Source: DAITBA01 sp036824005
Lineage (GTDB): Bacteria > Pseudomonadota > Gammaproteobacteria > Burkholderiales > Rhodocyclaceae
Length of the DNA stretch: 64,000 bases
Assembly: GCA_036824005.1 (NCBI GenBank)
Contig: DAITBA010000001.1
Location: forward strand, 434,001-498,000
Direction of reading: 5' to 3'
The position numbers and the translations under genes were made by a program. Below the pieces are notes generated by a model. The model was not told the origin of the DNA. It saw only the letters and a program-made list of their open reading frames with translations, and made no database searches. Position 1 is the first letter of the stretch. Every line of letters starts with the position of its first letter. Of the stretch, positions 27,117 to 35,345 are shown one piece after another.

Positions 27117-27826
27117 GAGGCGGGCGGGCGCAGGAGCAGCATGCCGAAACCGAAGGCGCGATGGCGGCCGACGCCGCGCGCGAGCAAGGCGGCGAAGCCG
27201 GTCGGGTCGCGCACTGTAAGCTCGCCGGAAAACAGTGCGTCGGGGCCGGCCACGCGCTGCGCCGGGCGCCTGCCCGCGGCGGCGCTGCCCTTGCGCAGGC
27301 TGGCGGTGAGCTTGAAGCCGTCGAGCTGCGCGCGATCCACTTTGGCCGCCTCGCCGCGTGCCAATTCGCGCGCCATCCATTCGGCGTACACAGCCTCACG
27401 CGACAGCTCCGCGTCCGGTACGCCCCGCTTGTCGATCTCGGCCAGGAAAACGTCGCGTTCGCGCCCCTCGTGGGTCCGTAGCACCGGGCGTACCCGCAGC
27501 TCGAAGCCGAGGCGCCGACCCGCGGCCCAGTCGGTCGGAAAACTGCGCGTGGCAAAGCGCTCCAGGCCCAGCGCGGCGTGCACGTCGGGCGCGGCGGTCT
27601 GGGCGGCCAGTTGCAGGCTGTCAGCGTCGTGCGCGGTATAGGCAAGCAGGCCGCGCGCGTCGCCGAAATGCCGGAAGGGCTTGGGTGCGGCCTCGCCGAA
27701 GGCCGCTGCGAGCAACGTGTGCAGCGCGTAGCCAAGGTCGTCGCCACCGGCCGTCAGGCCAAAGCGCGTGGCCCAGGCGGCGAGTCGGCGCGGGTCTGGG
27801 TGGCATTGCAGTAGGGTCAGGCTCAT
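27110..27826 (-). CDS. cas6e: CRISPR RNA endonuclease Cas6e (CasE)
   Basis: The product has 238 residues. The N-terminal ferredoxin-like fold has the catalytic-histidine segment DLGYALHTLLAAAFG, and the C-terminus has the glycine-rich loop HRAFGFGMLLLRP of RAMP proteins. It cuts pre-crRNA at the base of the repeat hairpin and stays bound to the crRNA 3' end in Cascade. I choose the ATG at 27826 because it overlaps the cas5 stop as ATGA; a GTG two codons upstream is possible. Confidence 0.94.
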   Translation of the reverse strand: MSLTLLQCHPDPRRLAAWATRFGLTAGGDDLGYALHTLLAAAFGEAAPKPFRHFGDARGLLAYTAHDADSLQLAAQTAAPDVHAALGLERFATRSFPTDWAAGRRLGFELRVRPVLRTHEGRERDVFLAEIDKRGVPDAELSREAVYAEWMARELARGEAAKVDRAQLDGFKLTASLRKGSAAAGRRPAQRVAGPDALFSGELTVRDPTGFAALLARGVGRHRAFGFGMLLLRPPASC

Positions 27827-28533
27827 GCACACGCCTCCCGCTGCAGGCTACCTTCGCACACCGGGCGCCAGCCGCCATGCACGCCGCTGGTCCAATTGCG
27901 CTCGTCGCAAAGGTCGACGCGGCGACTGCCGGGTAGTTCGCCTTCGCCGGCCGGCCAGAGCACGCGCGGGCGAGCGTTGGCGGCCAGCGGCGCAGCGTCT
28001 CTCAGTGCGGTGAGCACGTTCGGCGCATCGATCCAGCCTGCGAACAGGGGCGCGGCAGGCAGGCAGGGCTTGCGGCCGAGGAAGAGTGGGCGCGCCGGGC
28101 GTCGCAGGGCGTCGGCGACGGTGTCCAGCGAGGGCGCTTCGTCGGCGGGTTCGAGGCGCAGTGCGACCAGCACGGCGGCGTCGGCGTGGTGGTCGCGGTA
28201 ACGCAGGTGCTGGCCCTTGTAAGTGCCCTCTCCGCCTGCGCGACCCTCGGGCTGGCCGCTTGTCGTCCAGCCGCGATCGTCGCGCCCCAATTCGGCGGTC
28301 TGGAAATCGGTGAAACGCGAACCGGCACGGTCCAGCCGCGCGCCAAAAACCAGCCGCGCCTGCAGCCGGTCGTGCGCGGCGGCGTCTTCGCGCCGCCAGC
28401 CCAGCGCGTTGGCGATCAGCCCAGTCAACATAGACTGCGCCGGGAAGTCGCGGATCACGCCGAGGTTGTCGATGGTCTCGCCGCCGAAGGCCATCAGCGG
28501 GCCTTCGAGGCGTAGCAACAAGTGCCGGGCCAT
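27823..28533 (-). CDS. cas5e: Cascade subunit Cas5e (CasD)
   Basis: This encodes 236 residues. The start MARHLLLRLEGPLMAFGGET is the classic Cas5e N-terminus, followed by RDFPAQSMLTGLIANALGWRR and RFTDFQTAELGR. The middle has a glycine-rich turn (KGQHLRYRDHHADA), and the region FLGRKPCLPAAPLFAG is family-typical. Cas5 binds the 5' handle of the crRNA and contacts Cse1. The ATG at 28533 lies 1 base after the cas7 stop. Confidence 0.95.
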   Translation of the reverse strand: MARHLLLRLEGPLMAFGGETIDNLGVIRDFPAQSMLTGLIANALGWRREDAAAHDRLQARLVFGARLDRAGSRFTDFQTAELGRDDRGWTTSGQPEGRAGGEGTYKGQHLRYRDHHADAAVLVALRLEPADEAPSLDTVADALRRPARPLFLGRKPCLPAAPLFAGWIDAPNVLTALRDAAPLAANARPRVLWPAGEGELPGSRRVDLCDERNWTSGVHGGWRPVCEGSLQREACA

Positions 28534-28534
28534 C

Positions 28535-29719
28535 TCAGCACGCGCCGTCGCGGACGATCTGCGCGACCCACTCGCCCAGTTGCGTGAGCGTCGCGCGTTC
28601 GGCGGCGGGCACCGAAACCTCGTCCAGCGACAGGAAGCGGCGCGCGGTGGGCATGCCGTAGGCCGCGTCGAACGCGGCGATTTCAGCGGCCAGCTTGCCG
28701 GCGGCACGGGCGCGGATGGGTGCATCGCCTTTGAGCGGCAGCGGGTCGTGGAAGGCCGCGGCGAGGCTGCGCGGCTGCCAGTCGCCGGCTTCGACCAGCA
28801 CGAACTTGGCCCAGTCGTATGGCGCGGTTGAACCCCGCTTGGCACCGGGGCTCACGGTCGCGATCAGGTGCAGCAGGTGCTGCGTGACCTTGCCGGCCAG
28901 TTCGCGCTTGTCGGAGTCGATCGCGAAGACTTCCTGCGCGTTCACGCCTTCCAGGTTGGCGACGAGTTGCGGCACGTCGACGACCACATAGCCGTAGTAC
29001 AAGCCGGAGGCGAGTTCGGTGTCGAAGATGCCGGCCGAGCCGGCGCCGTCCTCCTCCTGGGCGAAGTCGTCGACGACGGTGAAATAGTCGTTCTCGACCT
29101 GCGCTTCGTGCACGGTGAAGGCGTGGGCCACCGACACCGAGGCGTCGCGGTTGGCGAGCGCGTCGGAAGTGACCATGCGGCCGAACAGCGCAGATTCGAG
29201 GCCGCTGCCGAGTTTCATGGTCTCGATGTTCTTTTTCTCGTCCTTGAGGAACTTCGCGATCTCGGTCTTGAGCGCGGCGGGCTCGGCGAAGTCGCGCGCG
29301 ATATCGCGACAACGACGGGTCAGGTAGGCGATCTCTTCGTTGCCGAACAGAACCGCCTGGCCGGTCTGAAGCGCCTTGGCGCCCTCCTTCTTCTTGTCGG
29401 CTTTGTCGCCGAACAGTGCTTCAAGCAGTGCTTCGGCGGTGGCGAAGGCGCGCGCTTCATCGACCCCTTGCTCGACCAGGCGCTGGCGGATCAGCTCGGC
29501 GACGTAGCGCGTGCGTGTGGCCATCGGCTGGCCCAGCTTGGCCAGCGCGAAGGCATCGTCGGCGACACGCCAGTGGCGCTTGAGACACTGCGACGAAATG
29601 CGCGTGCGGATGGCGCCGCCATACGGCAGGCGCTTGGCGAGGCCGGCGTCATCGCGGTTGAGCAGGGCGGCCGGGTAGGTGTGCAGGGTGTGGATCTGGA
29701 TGAAGCGCGGGAGGCTCAT
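28535..29719 (-). CDS. cas7e: Cascade backbone subunit Cas7e (CasC)
   Basis: The product has 394 residues, slightly longer than E. coli Cas7. It starts with FIQIHTLHTYPAALLNRDDAG and LPYGGAIRTRISSQCLKRHWR, diagnostic of Cas7e, and has ALFGRMVTSDALANRDASVSVAHA in the middle. Six copies form the helical backbone along the crRNA. A lysine-rich insertion (DKADKKKEG, near residue 105) is a variable loop. It lies 38 bases downstream of cse2. Confidence 0.96.
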   Translation of the reverse strand: MSLPRFIQIHTLHTYPAALLNRDDAGLAKRLPYGGAIRTRISSQCLKRHWRVADDAFALAKLGQPMATRTRYVAELIRQRLVEQGVDEARAFATAEALLEALFGDKADKKKEGAKALQTGQAVLFGNEEIAYLTRRCRDIARDFAEPAALKTEIAKFLKDEKKNIETMKLGSGLESALFGRMVTSDALANRDASVSVAHAFTVHEAQVENDYFTVVDDFAQEEDGAGSAGIFDTELASGLYYGYVVVDVPQLVANLEGVNAQEVFAIDSDKRELAGKVTQHLLHLIATVSPGAKRGSTAPYDWAKFVLVEAGDWQPRSLAAAFHDPLPLKGDAPIRARAAGKLAAEIAAFDAAYGMPTARRFLSLDEVSVPAAERATLTQLGEWVAQIVRDGAC

Positions 29720-29757
29720 GGTGGTGTCCTGTACGAGTTCGATTGGGTGGATTCGGT

Positions 29758-30300
29758 TCAGCGATGGGTGGCCGAGTAGTAGTTGCCAGCCACGCGCAGG
29801 CGCAGCGTCTCGGCGCGTGTTTCGTCGCGGTCGGTGGCGAGGATCAGCGCACCGAACTCAAGCCAGTTGGGCGCGACGCCGCGGCTTGCCATCAGGCGCA
29901 GCAGGCGCGGCACCTGCTGGCGGAAAGCGTCGCCACGCGCGGTCAGCAGGCGGGTGATGCGGCTCTCCGATACTTCGGCGCGGGCGAGTTGGGTGCCGAG
30001 CCGCGCGGAAGCGTCGTGCCCAGCCAGCGCCATGCCGTGCGCCAGCAGCGCCCAGCGCTGCCAGGTTTCCGGCAGCCAGTCGTCGGGAGCGATGTCGGCG
30101 AGCACCAGCGCGCGGGCCAGCGCGCCGACCTGGTGCGGCCGCGGCGCCTCGGGGTCGAGGCGCGCCAGGGCGGCCTGCTCGCCGTTGTCGAGTGCGGCGG
30201 TGTCGCCGCGGAAGTGCTGCCGTCGTGCGATGACTTGTGCAAGGCGGACGAGAATAGACGCATACGTTGTCGTGTCGGTGTCGGTGTCGGTGTCGGTCAT
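29758..30300 (-). CDS. cse2: Cascade small subunit Cse2 (CasB)
   Basis: This encodes 180 residues. A helical protein matching Cse2: ALARLDPEAPRPHQVGALARAL, then WALLAHGMALAGHDASARLG, then LLRLMASRGVAPNWLEFGALI. It stabilises the R-loop in Cascade. The N-terminus MTDTDTDTDTTT comes from a tandem hexanucleotide repeat (30272-30295) and is unlikely to be structured. The ATG at 30300 overlaps the cse1 stop as ATGA. Confidence 0.93.
   Translation of the reverse strand: MTDTDTDTDTTTYASILVRLAQVIARRQHFRGDTAALDNGEQAALARLDPEAPRPHQVGALARALVLADIAPDDWLPETWQRWALLAHGMALAGHDASARLGTQLARAEVSESRITRLLTARGDAFRQQVPRLLRLMASRGVAPNWLEFGALILATDRDETRAETLRLRVAGNYYSATHR
30272..30295. repeat. Hexanucleotide tandem repeat (GTGTCG x4) in the cse2 start
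   Basis: Four perfect copies of GTGTCG (+ strand) encode Thr-Asp repeats at residues 2-9 of Cse2. Because the unit is six bases, slippage would lengthen or shorten the tail without a frameshift. Confidence 0.8.
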
Positions 30301-31871
30301 GATGCGGCCTCCTCTGCCGCAGGCTGTGATTGAAGGTGCTGTGCGAGCAATGGGAAATGCTTGCCGCTGCGCAAGGCGCCGTGGAAGTAGGACAGTGCCC
30401 GCGAGCGAGCGCGGTAGCGCCGTTCGCCGCATTGCGGGCCGATGGCGAAGGCGGCGCGCAGCACCGTTTCGGCGCGCCCGGCCAGACCGATCAGCCACGT
30501 CAGCCGTTCGGCGTTGGCGTCGTCCGCCTCGATCTCGCGGTTCAGATCGTCGAAAAAGCGCGCATCTTCGGCGCGCTCGAAGGACTGCACGAAGGGTTCG
30601 ATCTGCTGCTTGGCGGTGCGGCGTTCGAAGTCGATCTTCTCGGTACCGGCTTCGAGCAGGCAGAACAGCGCGGTGCGAAGGATCGATCCGCGCATCGTCG
30701 CCACGTCTTTCACCCGTGCGGCGGCGATCGTCGCCGGAACATCGGTCTGCCCGCTGCGCAGAAAGCCGATGGCCTTCTTCGTGATCGGGATGCGGCGCTC
30801 GTGGTAACCCTCGGTCTTGCCGTTCCCCCGTACGAGGCCCTGTGCAAGTACAGAGATGCCTGTCACACCGTCTTCCGCGCGCAGAGTTTGCGCGACAGTC
30901 TTGCGGTACTTGGTGCCCCAGACTAGCTCGACGGCGACGCTGTAGTTGAAGCCAGCCGCGCCCAACGTCAATGCCTTGTCATCTTCAACAGGCATCCACG
31001 CGTCGCCGGTGATTCCATTACGTCCTTCGGCATTCACGCGCTTCGCCTTGCTTGTTGTGTCACTAGCCCGGACACGTCCCGCGGCGTCAATCGAAAGTCG
31101 AACACGGCGGCAGATTTCGACGTAGAACGGGTCAAGCGCCTCAAAAGCGATCCCCTTCGTGCCGTCCCATAGGGGCAGCCACAGCAGCGTAGCGCCACCC
31201 TCGTGTTTCAAGCCCATCTTGTCCGCGATGTCGTCACGTGCGGCGAGAAGCGCCGCAACATCGCGCTTCCAGCGTGCACCGACACCGCCCCGCGAAGCGA
31301 TCCCCACGGCCGGTCTGTTTCCATATCCGCTGTTCATCCGCGAGATGCCGTATTTGCCGCTGCCCAATACCCCTTCCTGCGTTTGCAGACTCACCAGCGC
31401 AAACAACCAGTCGTCTGCCTCCGCCAGCCGCATCCGCTCGCCCTTCAGGTCGTGGTTCTTCGACGTGACCAGCATGTCGAGCGCATCGGGGGTGGCGATG
31501 TCCTTCCACCCGTCTAGCTTGCCGCCCGGCACGGGCGCTTGCAGGAAGGCCGGCTGGTCATGGGGTGCGATCAGGCTGAAAGCGCAGCCATCGGGGTGCT
31601 CCGGCGTCAGGGCGAGCAGGGCGGTGCGCCAGTCGGCGGCCTCCCCCCAGGGGCTGTCCTCGCCGGCGGCGTGTAGCGCGAGCGCAGCCAGTTGCACCAG
31701 CAGGGCGTGCCAGGGGTGGCGCTGGTGTGGGCGCAGCGCGGGGTAGTCGCGCACGGCGTCACGGCCCAGGGCGACAAAGAGTTCGGGCAGTGATACCCGC
31801 CGCGTCTGGCCACTGGGGTCGCGGATGCGGATCAGGGCTTCGTCAAGCAGGTTCAGGCGGGGGCTGTCCAT
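30297..31871 (-). CDS. cse1: Cascade large subunit Cse1 (CasA)
   Basis: The product has 524 residues, normal for Cse1, which recognises the PAM and recruits Cas3. Visible segments are MDSPRLNLLDEALIRIRDPSG, then PHQRHPWHALLVQLAALALH, then PAFLQAPVPGG, then DMLVTSKNHDLKGERM and the four-helix bundle at the C-terminus. The start MDSPRFNLLxE is conserved in the family. It overlaps cas3 by 19 bases. PAM-loop residues cannot be assigned without an alignment. Confidence 0.95.
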   Translation of the reverse strand: MDSPRLNLLDEALIRIRDPSGQTRRVSLPELFVALGRDAVRDYPALRPHQRHPWHALLVQLAALALHAAGEDSPWGEAADWRTALLALTPEHPDGCAFSLIAPHDQPAFLQAPVPGGKLDGWKDIATPDALDMLVTSKNHDLKGERMRLAEADDWLFALVSLQTQEGVLGSGKYGISRMNSGYGNRPAVGIASRGGVGARWKRDVAALLAARDDIADKMGLKHEGGATLLWLPLWDGTKGIAFEALDPFYVEICRRVRLSIDAAGRVRASDTTSKAKRVNAEGRNGITGDAWMPVEDDKALTLGAAGFNYSVAVELVWGTKYRKTVAQTLRAEDGVTGISVLAQGLVRGNGKTEGYHERRIPITKKAIGFLRSGQTDVPATIAAARVKDVATMRGSILRTALFCLLEAGTEKIDFERRTAKQQIEPFVQSFERAEDARFFDDLNREIEADDANAERLTWLIGLAGRAETVLRAAFAIGPQCGERRYRARSRALSYFHGALRSGKHFPLLAQHLQSQPAAEEAAS

Positions 31872-34501
31872 GCGTCCTCCGGGGCGGCGGTTGGCGGGAG
31901 TTTTTCGAGGCCGAGGCGGCTGTAGCGGTAATGCGTGTCACCGAGCCGGAAGCGGAAGCCGCCAGGCTCGGTTACGGGGTCTTCGGGCTGTGCATCCGGC
32001 GATAGGCCGTGGGGCAGCAGGTGGTGCCGAATCGGCAGTTCGCGAACGGCCTTGCCGAACGGGCCGGCCTGGGGCGGGTCGAAATTCACGACGCGGTCGG
32101 CGGCGCCCAGGCGGGTGGCGAGTTTCACTTCATCGGGGAAGCCGAGTTCGGCGAACGCGGTGTCCAGCGGCAACAAGCCGAGTTTCGCGAAGGTGCAACG
32201 CGCGCTGGTATCACCGTTGACCTGCCGACCATGGGTCGCCCAGGCTTCGCCCAGTGCTTCGATCGCCCGCAAGGCTTCGGGATGCGTGGCGGACTCGACC
32301 AGGCGCCGGTTGTCGGCGGGGATGCAAACTTGTGGCTCGGCGGCGATCAGTCGGCGCGTAGCTTCCAGGATGCGCCCATCGGCATACACGCCCCCTCCAT
32401 CGCGGAAGCGACCAAGCCCGTGCCGTGGGCGGGCAAGGCAGGGGGAAAGGTCGCCGCCCTCGGGCGTCAACACGAGCACGCGTGCCTCGCGGAACGCGGC
32501 GGGGCGCGCCTCGACGGGGCGCACGTGGCGGTGCAGGCGGCCGATGCGCTGCAGCAGTACGTCCATCGGGCACAGGTCGGTGATCAGGAAATCGGCGTCG
32601 AGGTCCAGGCTCTGCTCCAGGGTCTGCGTGCCGACCACGATCAGCGGGCCGCTCGGGTGACCCTTGCCGAGCTGCGCTTCGACCTCCGCATCAAGCGTCG
32701 GCCGGTCTTCGCGCGAGAAGCGGCTGTGGTGCAGGGTGATCACGCCCGCGTGGCTGAACAGCCAGTTGACGTCAGGTGTGGCTGATTCCAGCGCCGCCAG
32801 CGTGGCGATCGCGGTCGGCACGGTGTTGCGTATCACCAGCACGCGGGCGCCTTGTGCGGCCGCTTCGAGCGTGAGGGCGGCGACGCGCTGCGGATCGTCG
32901 ATGGCGTCCGCGACCTGCCAGGCGACGCGTTTCTCGCGACGTGCGCTGCTTGTGGCACGCAGCCCGGTGGCGTCGCTGATCGCCGGGTAAGGCAGAGCGC
33001 TCGCTTGGGCGAGTGTCGGAAGCTGTAGGGGCTTGCGCTTGCCGGCTGCAAGGTAGCGCGCGCGGGCTGTCGCGCCGAGTGTCGCCGACAACAGCAGCGT
33101 GTGGCCGCCAAGCGCCGTCTGCGCACTGATCAGCTGTTCGATCAGCACGCCCATGTAGGCGTCCGAGGCGTGTACCTCGTCGATGACCAGCAGCGAACGC
33201 GCGGCCAGCGCGTGCCGCAGATGGGCATGCTTGACTTGCAGGGTGCCCAGCAGGGCCTGGTCGACGGTGCCGACGGCCACCGGCGCGGCGAGGAAGCGCT
33301 TGGAGGTCTCGCCCGCCCAGCGCCGGCCAGCTTCGGCGTCGGACGGCTCGTCGCTCCACAACACCTTGAATTCGGGCAGCGCCCGCGCCGTTTCGCCATC
33401 GACCGCCGCATAGCCTGCGAGCGCCCGTACTGCGATCGGGGCGCTGTCCGGCCAAGTGCGCGCGAGCGCGTCGCGCACGCGTCGGTAGACCTGCGTGGCG
33501 GCGACGCGGGTGGGCAGCGCGAAGTAGAGGCTGTCGACCTCGCCACGCGCGAACAGGTGGAAATAGCGCCACAGCGCGGCTTCGGTCTTGCCGCTGCCGG
33601 TCTCGGCTTCGAGCACGACGACCGGGCCTAACGCGTCGTCGGCCATCGCGGCCTGAGCGGGATAGGGTGCAGCGGCGTCGAACACGTCACTGAAAGTGCG
33701 CGGTGTGTGCTTGAGTTGCTGTCTGAAAGGATCTGCATTGAGGCCGATGTCGCGCACGGCTGAAGATGCGCGCTCGCGGCTTTCAGCAAGGCGGTCTTCG
33801 CCACCTTCCGAGAAGGGGAAAAAGCGGGTGTCGGAACCCAGCCAGTCGGACAGTTGCACCAAGCCGGCGAAGTAGTGTGCAAAGCGCGGAGCGTCGGGCA
33901 GGGGCAAACCCCCTTCAGAAAATGCATTGGGGACGAAGCGCTTGAGAGCCGCGCCGATGCGTGCCAATTGCTCAGCGGGGTCATAGCCGTGATGCGCAGT
34001 CCAATGGACCCGCGCGTTGAACCAGTCGGGTGCGTTCGCGATCGGGCGCCCGTGGTGCGCAATACTGGCGCGCAATAGACCGTTCAGGGTCTCGAGCGTG
34101 CCCCAGGCACACACTTCCAGGATGGGCAAGCGCAGCAGCAGCGCTTCGCCTTCTTCGGTGTGATTGCTCGCGTCCAACAGCGCGATCGCCTCGACGCTGT
34201 GTCCGGCGGTCAGCCTGCCGCGAGGCCGCTCGTCGTCGAGCCAGCGTTTGGCCTGAAATCCGGCGTTTGCTTTGCCAAGGTCATGGAGGAAAACGAGGGC
34301 AGCGAGCCGCGCAATGTCGCGCTCGTCGAGCGCGCGCCCTGCGGCAGCTTCGAGGGAGCGGCGGACAGCCCGGCAGGCGCATACCGCCTCGAAAACCGCT
34401 GCGACGTCCGCCATGTGATCGACCAGAGGATGCCATCCGATACCGTTCTGGGAACGATCGAGTTTGCCAAATGCAAATGCTTCAGTCAGATTCTGGCGCA
34501 T
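31853..34501 (-). CDS. cas3: CRISPR-associated helicase-nuclease Cas3
   Basis: This encodes 882 residues. The N-terminal HD nuclease has WHPLVDHMADVAAVFEAV (His24, His29) and FLHDLGKANAGFQ (His73-Asp74). The SF2 helicase has Walker A EAETGSGKTEAALW near residue 300, DEVH box LLVIDEVHASDAY, SATLGATAR (motif III), and later VVGTQTLEQSLDLDADFLITDLCPMD and QRIGRLHRH (motifs V-VI). All active sites seem intact, so interference should be possible. The start is set at the ATG at 34501, where homology to Cas3 begins; in-frame starts up to 34678 exist. It is the first gene of the cas operon. Confidence 0.94.
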   Translation of the reverse strand: MRQNLTEAFAFGKLDRSQNGIGWHPLVDHMADVAAVFEAVCACRAVRRSLEAAAGRALDERDIARLAALVFLHDLGKANAGFQAKRWLDDERPRGRLTAGHSVEAIALLDASNHTEEGEALLLRLPILEVCAWGTLETLNGLLRASIAHHGRPIANAPDWFNARVHWTAHHGYDPAEQLARIGAALKRFVPNAFSEGGLPLPDAPRFAHYFAGLVQLSDWLGSDTRFFPFSEGGEDRLAESRERASSAVRDIGLNADPFRQQLKHTPRTFSDVFDAAAPYPAQAAMADDALGPVVVLEAETGSGKTEAALWRYFHLFARGEVDSLYFALPTRVAATQVYRRVRDALARTWPDSAPIAVRALAGYAAVDGETARALPEFKVLWSDEPSDAEAGRRWAGETSKRFLAAPVAVGTVDQALLGTLQVKHAHLRHALAARSLLVIDEVHASDAYMGVLIEQLISAQTALGGHTLLLSATLGATARARYLAAGKRKPLQLPTLAQASALPYPAISDATGLRATSSARREKRVAWQVADAIDDPQRVAALTLEAAAQGARVLVIRNTVPTAIATLAALESATPDVNWLFSHAGVITLHHSRFSREDRPTLDAEVEAQLGKGHPSGPLIVVGTQTLEQSLDLDADFLITDLCPMDVLLQRIGRLHRHVRPVEARPAAFREARVLVLTPEGGDLSPCLARPRHGLGRFRDGGGVYADGRILEATRRLIAAEPQVCIPADNRRLVESATHPEALRAIEALGEAWATHGRQVNGDTSARCTFAKLGLLPLDTAFAELGFPDEVKLATRLGAADRVVNFDPPQAGPFGKAVRELPIRHHLLPHGLSPDAQPEDPVTEPGGFRFRLGDTHYRYSRLGLEKLPPTAAPEDAWTAPA

Positions 34502-34710
34502 TGGAATTCGGTGACGCGAGCTCGTTGGCTTGCGCCCGCCTTGAGCGACCAGTTGGCTCGGGCGCGTGTTGTGTGGGCGGCTGACCAAGCCCGCCGGACC
34601 GAACGAACCGATACTTGAAATTGTTGCAGCACCAACGCTGGTCGTCGTTGCGCGTGGACCAACATATGCCATACGCAAGCTGCACTATCCGCCTTGCGGC
34701 CTGACTGCAC

Positions 34711-34726
34711 CGTGACAAATGTCACG
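34711..34726. promoter_or_regulatory. CRP/FNR-family-like palindrome upstream of cas3
   Basis: CGTGAC-AAAT-GTCACG is a perfect 16-bp dyad with the form GTGA-N6-TCAC, matching the core of the CRP-type consensus TGTGA-N6-TCACA. It lies about 210 bases upstream of the chosen cas3 start, or 33 bases upstream of the earliest in-frame start. CRP is known to influence cas expression in E. coli; the same role here is inference. Confidence 0.45.
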
Positions 34727-35051
34727 ATGTCGTCCCCCGAGAATTCCATCGGACAGGTCAGGGAGATCAGGATTCGACCGGTCCTACGCGAGGATTGATC
34801 GTGGAGTGGCCCGTTCCCGCATAGGGCAACCTTCGCCGCCTCGCCTTCCAAAATCAATTCGAGGACGCCGCGTGGGGGGCTCACCCAGATGAATGGCGCG
34901 TCTTCAGATGCGATGTCTTGCCGATAGACGTTTGGCGGCGATCCGCACAAGCATGCCCAGTGACGGCCCCCGACCCAGGCCCGACATACGATTCTCAAGC
35001 TGGCGAATGTCCGGAGCCTGCAGTACAGCTGACATCCGTGATTCTGATCAC

Positions 35052-35130
35052 CCGGGAGCGCGCTACGCCTGGGCCCTACTGCTTGCCCGGATCTATGAGG
35101 TCTTCCCGCTGCTGTGACCGAAGTGTGGCG
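35052..35130 (+). pseudogene. IS91-type transposase C-terminal fragment
   Basis: The frame reads GARYAWALLLARIYEVFPLL, then a TGA, then PKCGG. In IS91-type transposases this conserved stretch continues as LL-CPxCG, so the TGA is a single-base change of a cysteine codon (TGC). Homology is lost on both sides. It has the same strand and family as the fragment at 21268-21567. Confidence 0.65.
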
Positions 35131-35325
35131 GCCGTAGCATTCGATGATGCGCTCCTCCTTGAAGCTGGCCTTCTGGAACTGTTCCATCGACATTGCTGGT
35201 GAATACGAAGCCACCGTGCGCCAGCAGCTCGGCGATGTCGAGCAAGATTTGAAAGCCTTCGTGCGGCTGCATCGCGCGGTAGAGTTGGTGCAGAAGGAGA
35301 AAACGATTGACGAGTATATAGTCAC
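35131..35325 (-). pseudogene. Sir2-family (sirtuin) NAD-dependent deacetylase fragment, frameshifted
   Basis: On the minus strand one frame reads LHQLYRAMQPHEGFQILLD, then IAELLAHGGFVFTSNVDG; a +1 shift then gives QFQKASFKEERIIECYG. Together these match the sirtuin motif FVFTSNVDG-(H/Q)FQ(K/R)AGF-EER..ECHG. A single extra A near 35182 explains the shift. The N-terminal Rossmann half and the zinc-binding part are absent, so it is a dead remnant. It lies immediately upstream of the MerR-like gene, facing away from it. Confidence 0.7.
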
Positions 35326-35336
35326 GTAACTAGACT
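35307..35336 (+). promoter_or_regulatory. Promoter of the MerR-like gene, probably leaderless
   Basis: TTGACG (35307-35312) and TAGACT (35331-35336) are separated by 18 bases. The predicted start of transcription falls within a few bases of the ATG at 35346, and no ribosome site is visible, so the mRNA may be leaderless. An imperfect dyad around TAGTCACGTAACTA (35319-35332) lies between the elements, where MerR-type proteins bind. Confidence 0.5.
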
Positions 35337-35345
35337 CTACAATAT

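Larger units (their letters stand above)
34502..35345. other. Remnant region between cas3 and the deaminase module
   Basis: This 844-base stretch has no intact gene. It holds a CRP-like palindrome (34711-34726) probably in front of cas3, the end of an IS91-type transposase gene (35052-35130, + strand), a frameshifted Sir2 fragment (35131-35325, - strand) and the promoter of the MerR-like gene (35307-35336). A 279-codon minus-strand frame across it has no recognisable protein features as a whole. Confidence 0.65.

Noticed and set aside
34486..35325. A 279-codon minus-strand reading frame between cas3 and the MerR-like gene
   Set aside because: No coherent protein features; it runs through a Sir2 remnant in a shifted frame, the antisense of an IS91 fragment and a non-coding promoter region.
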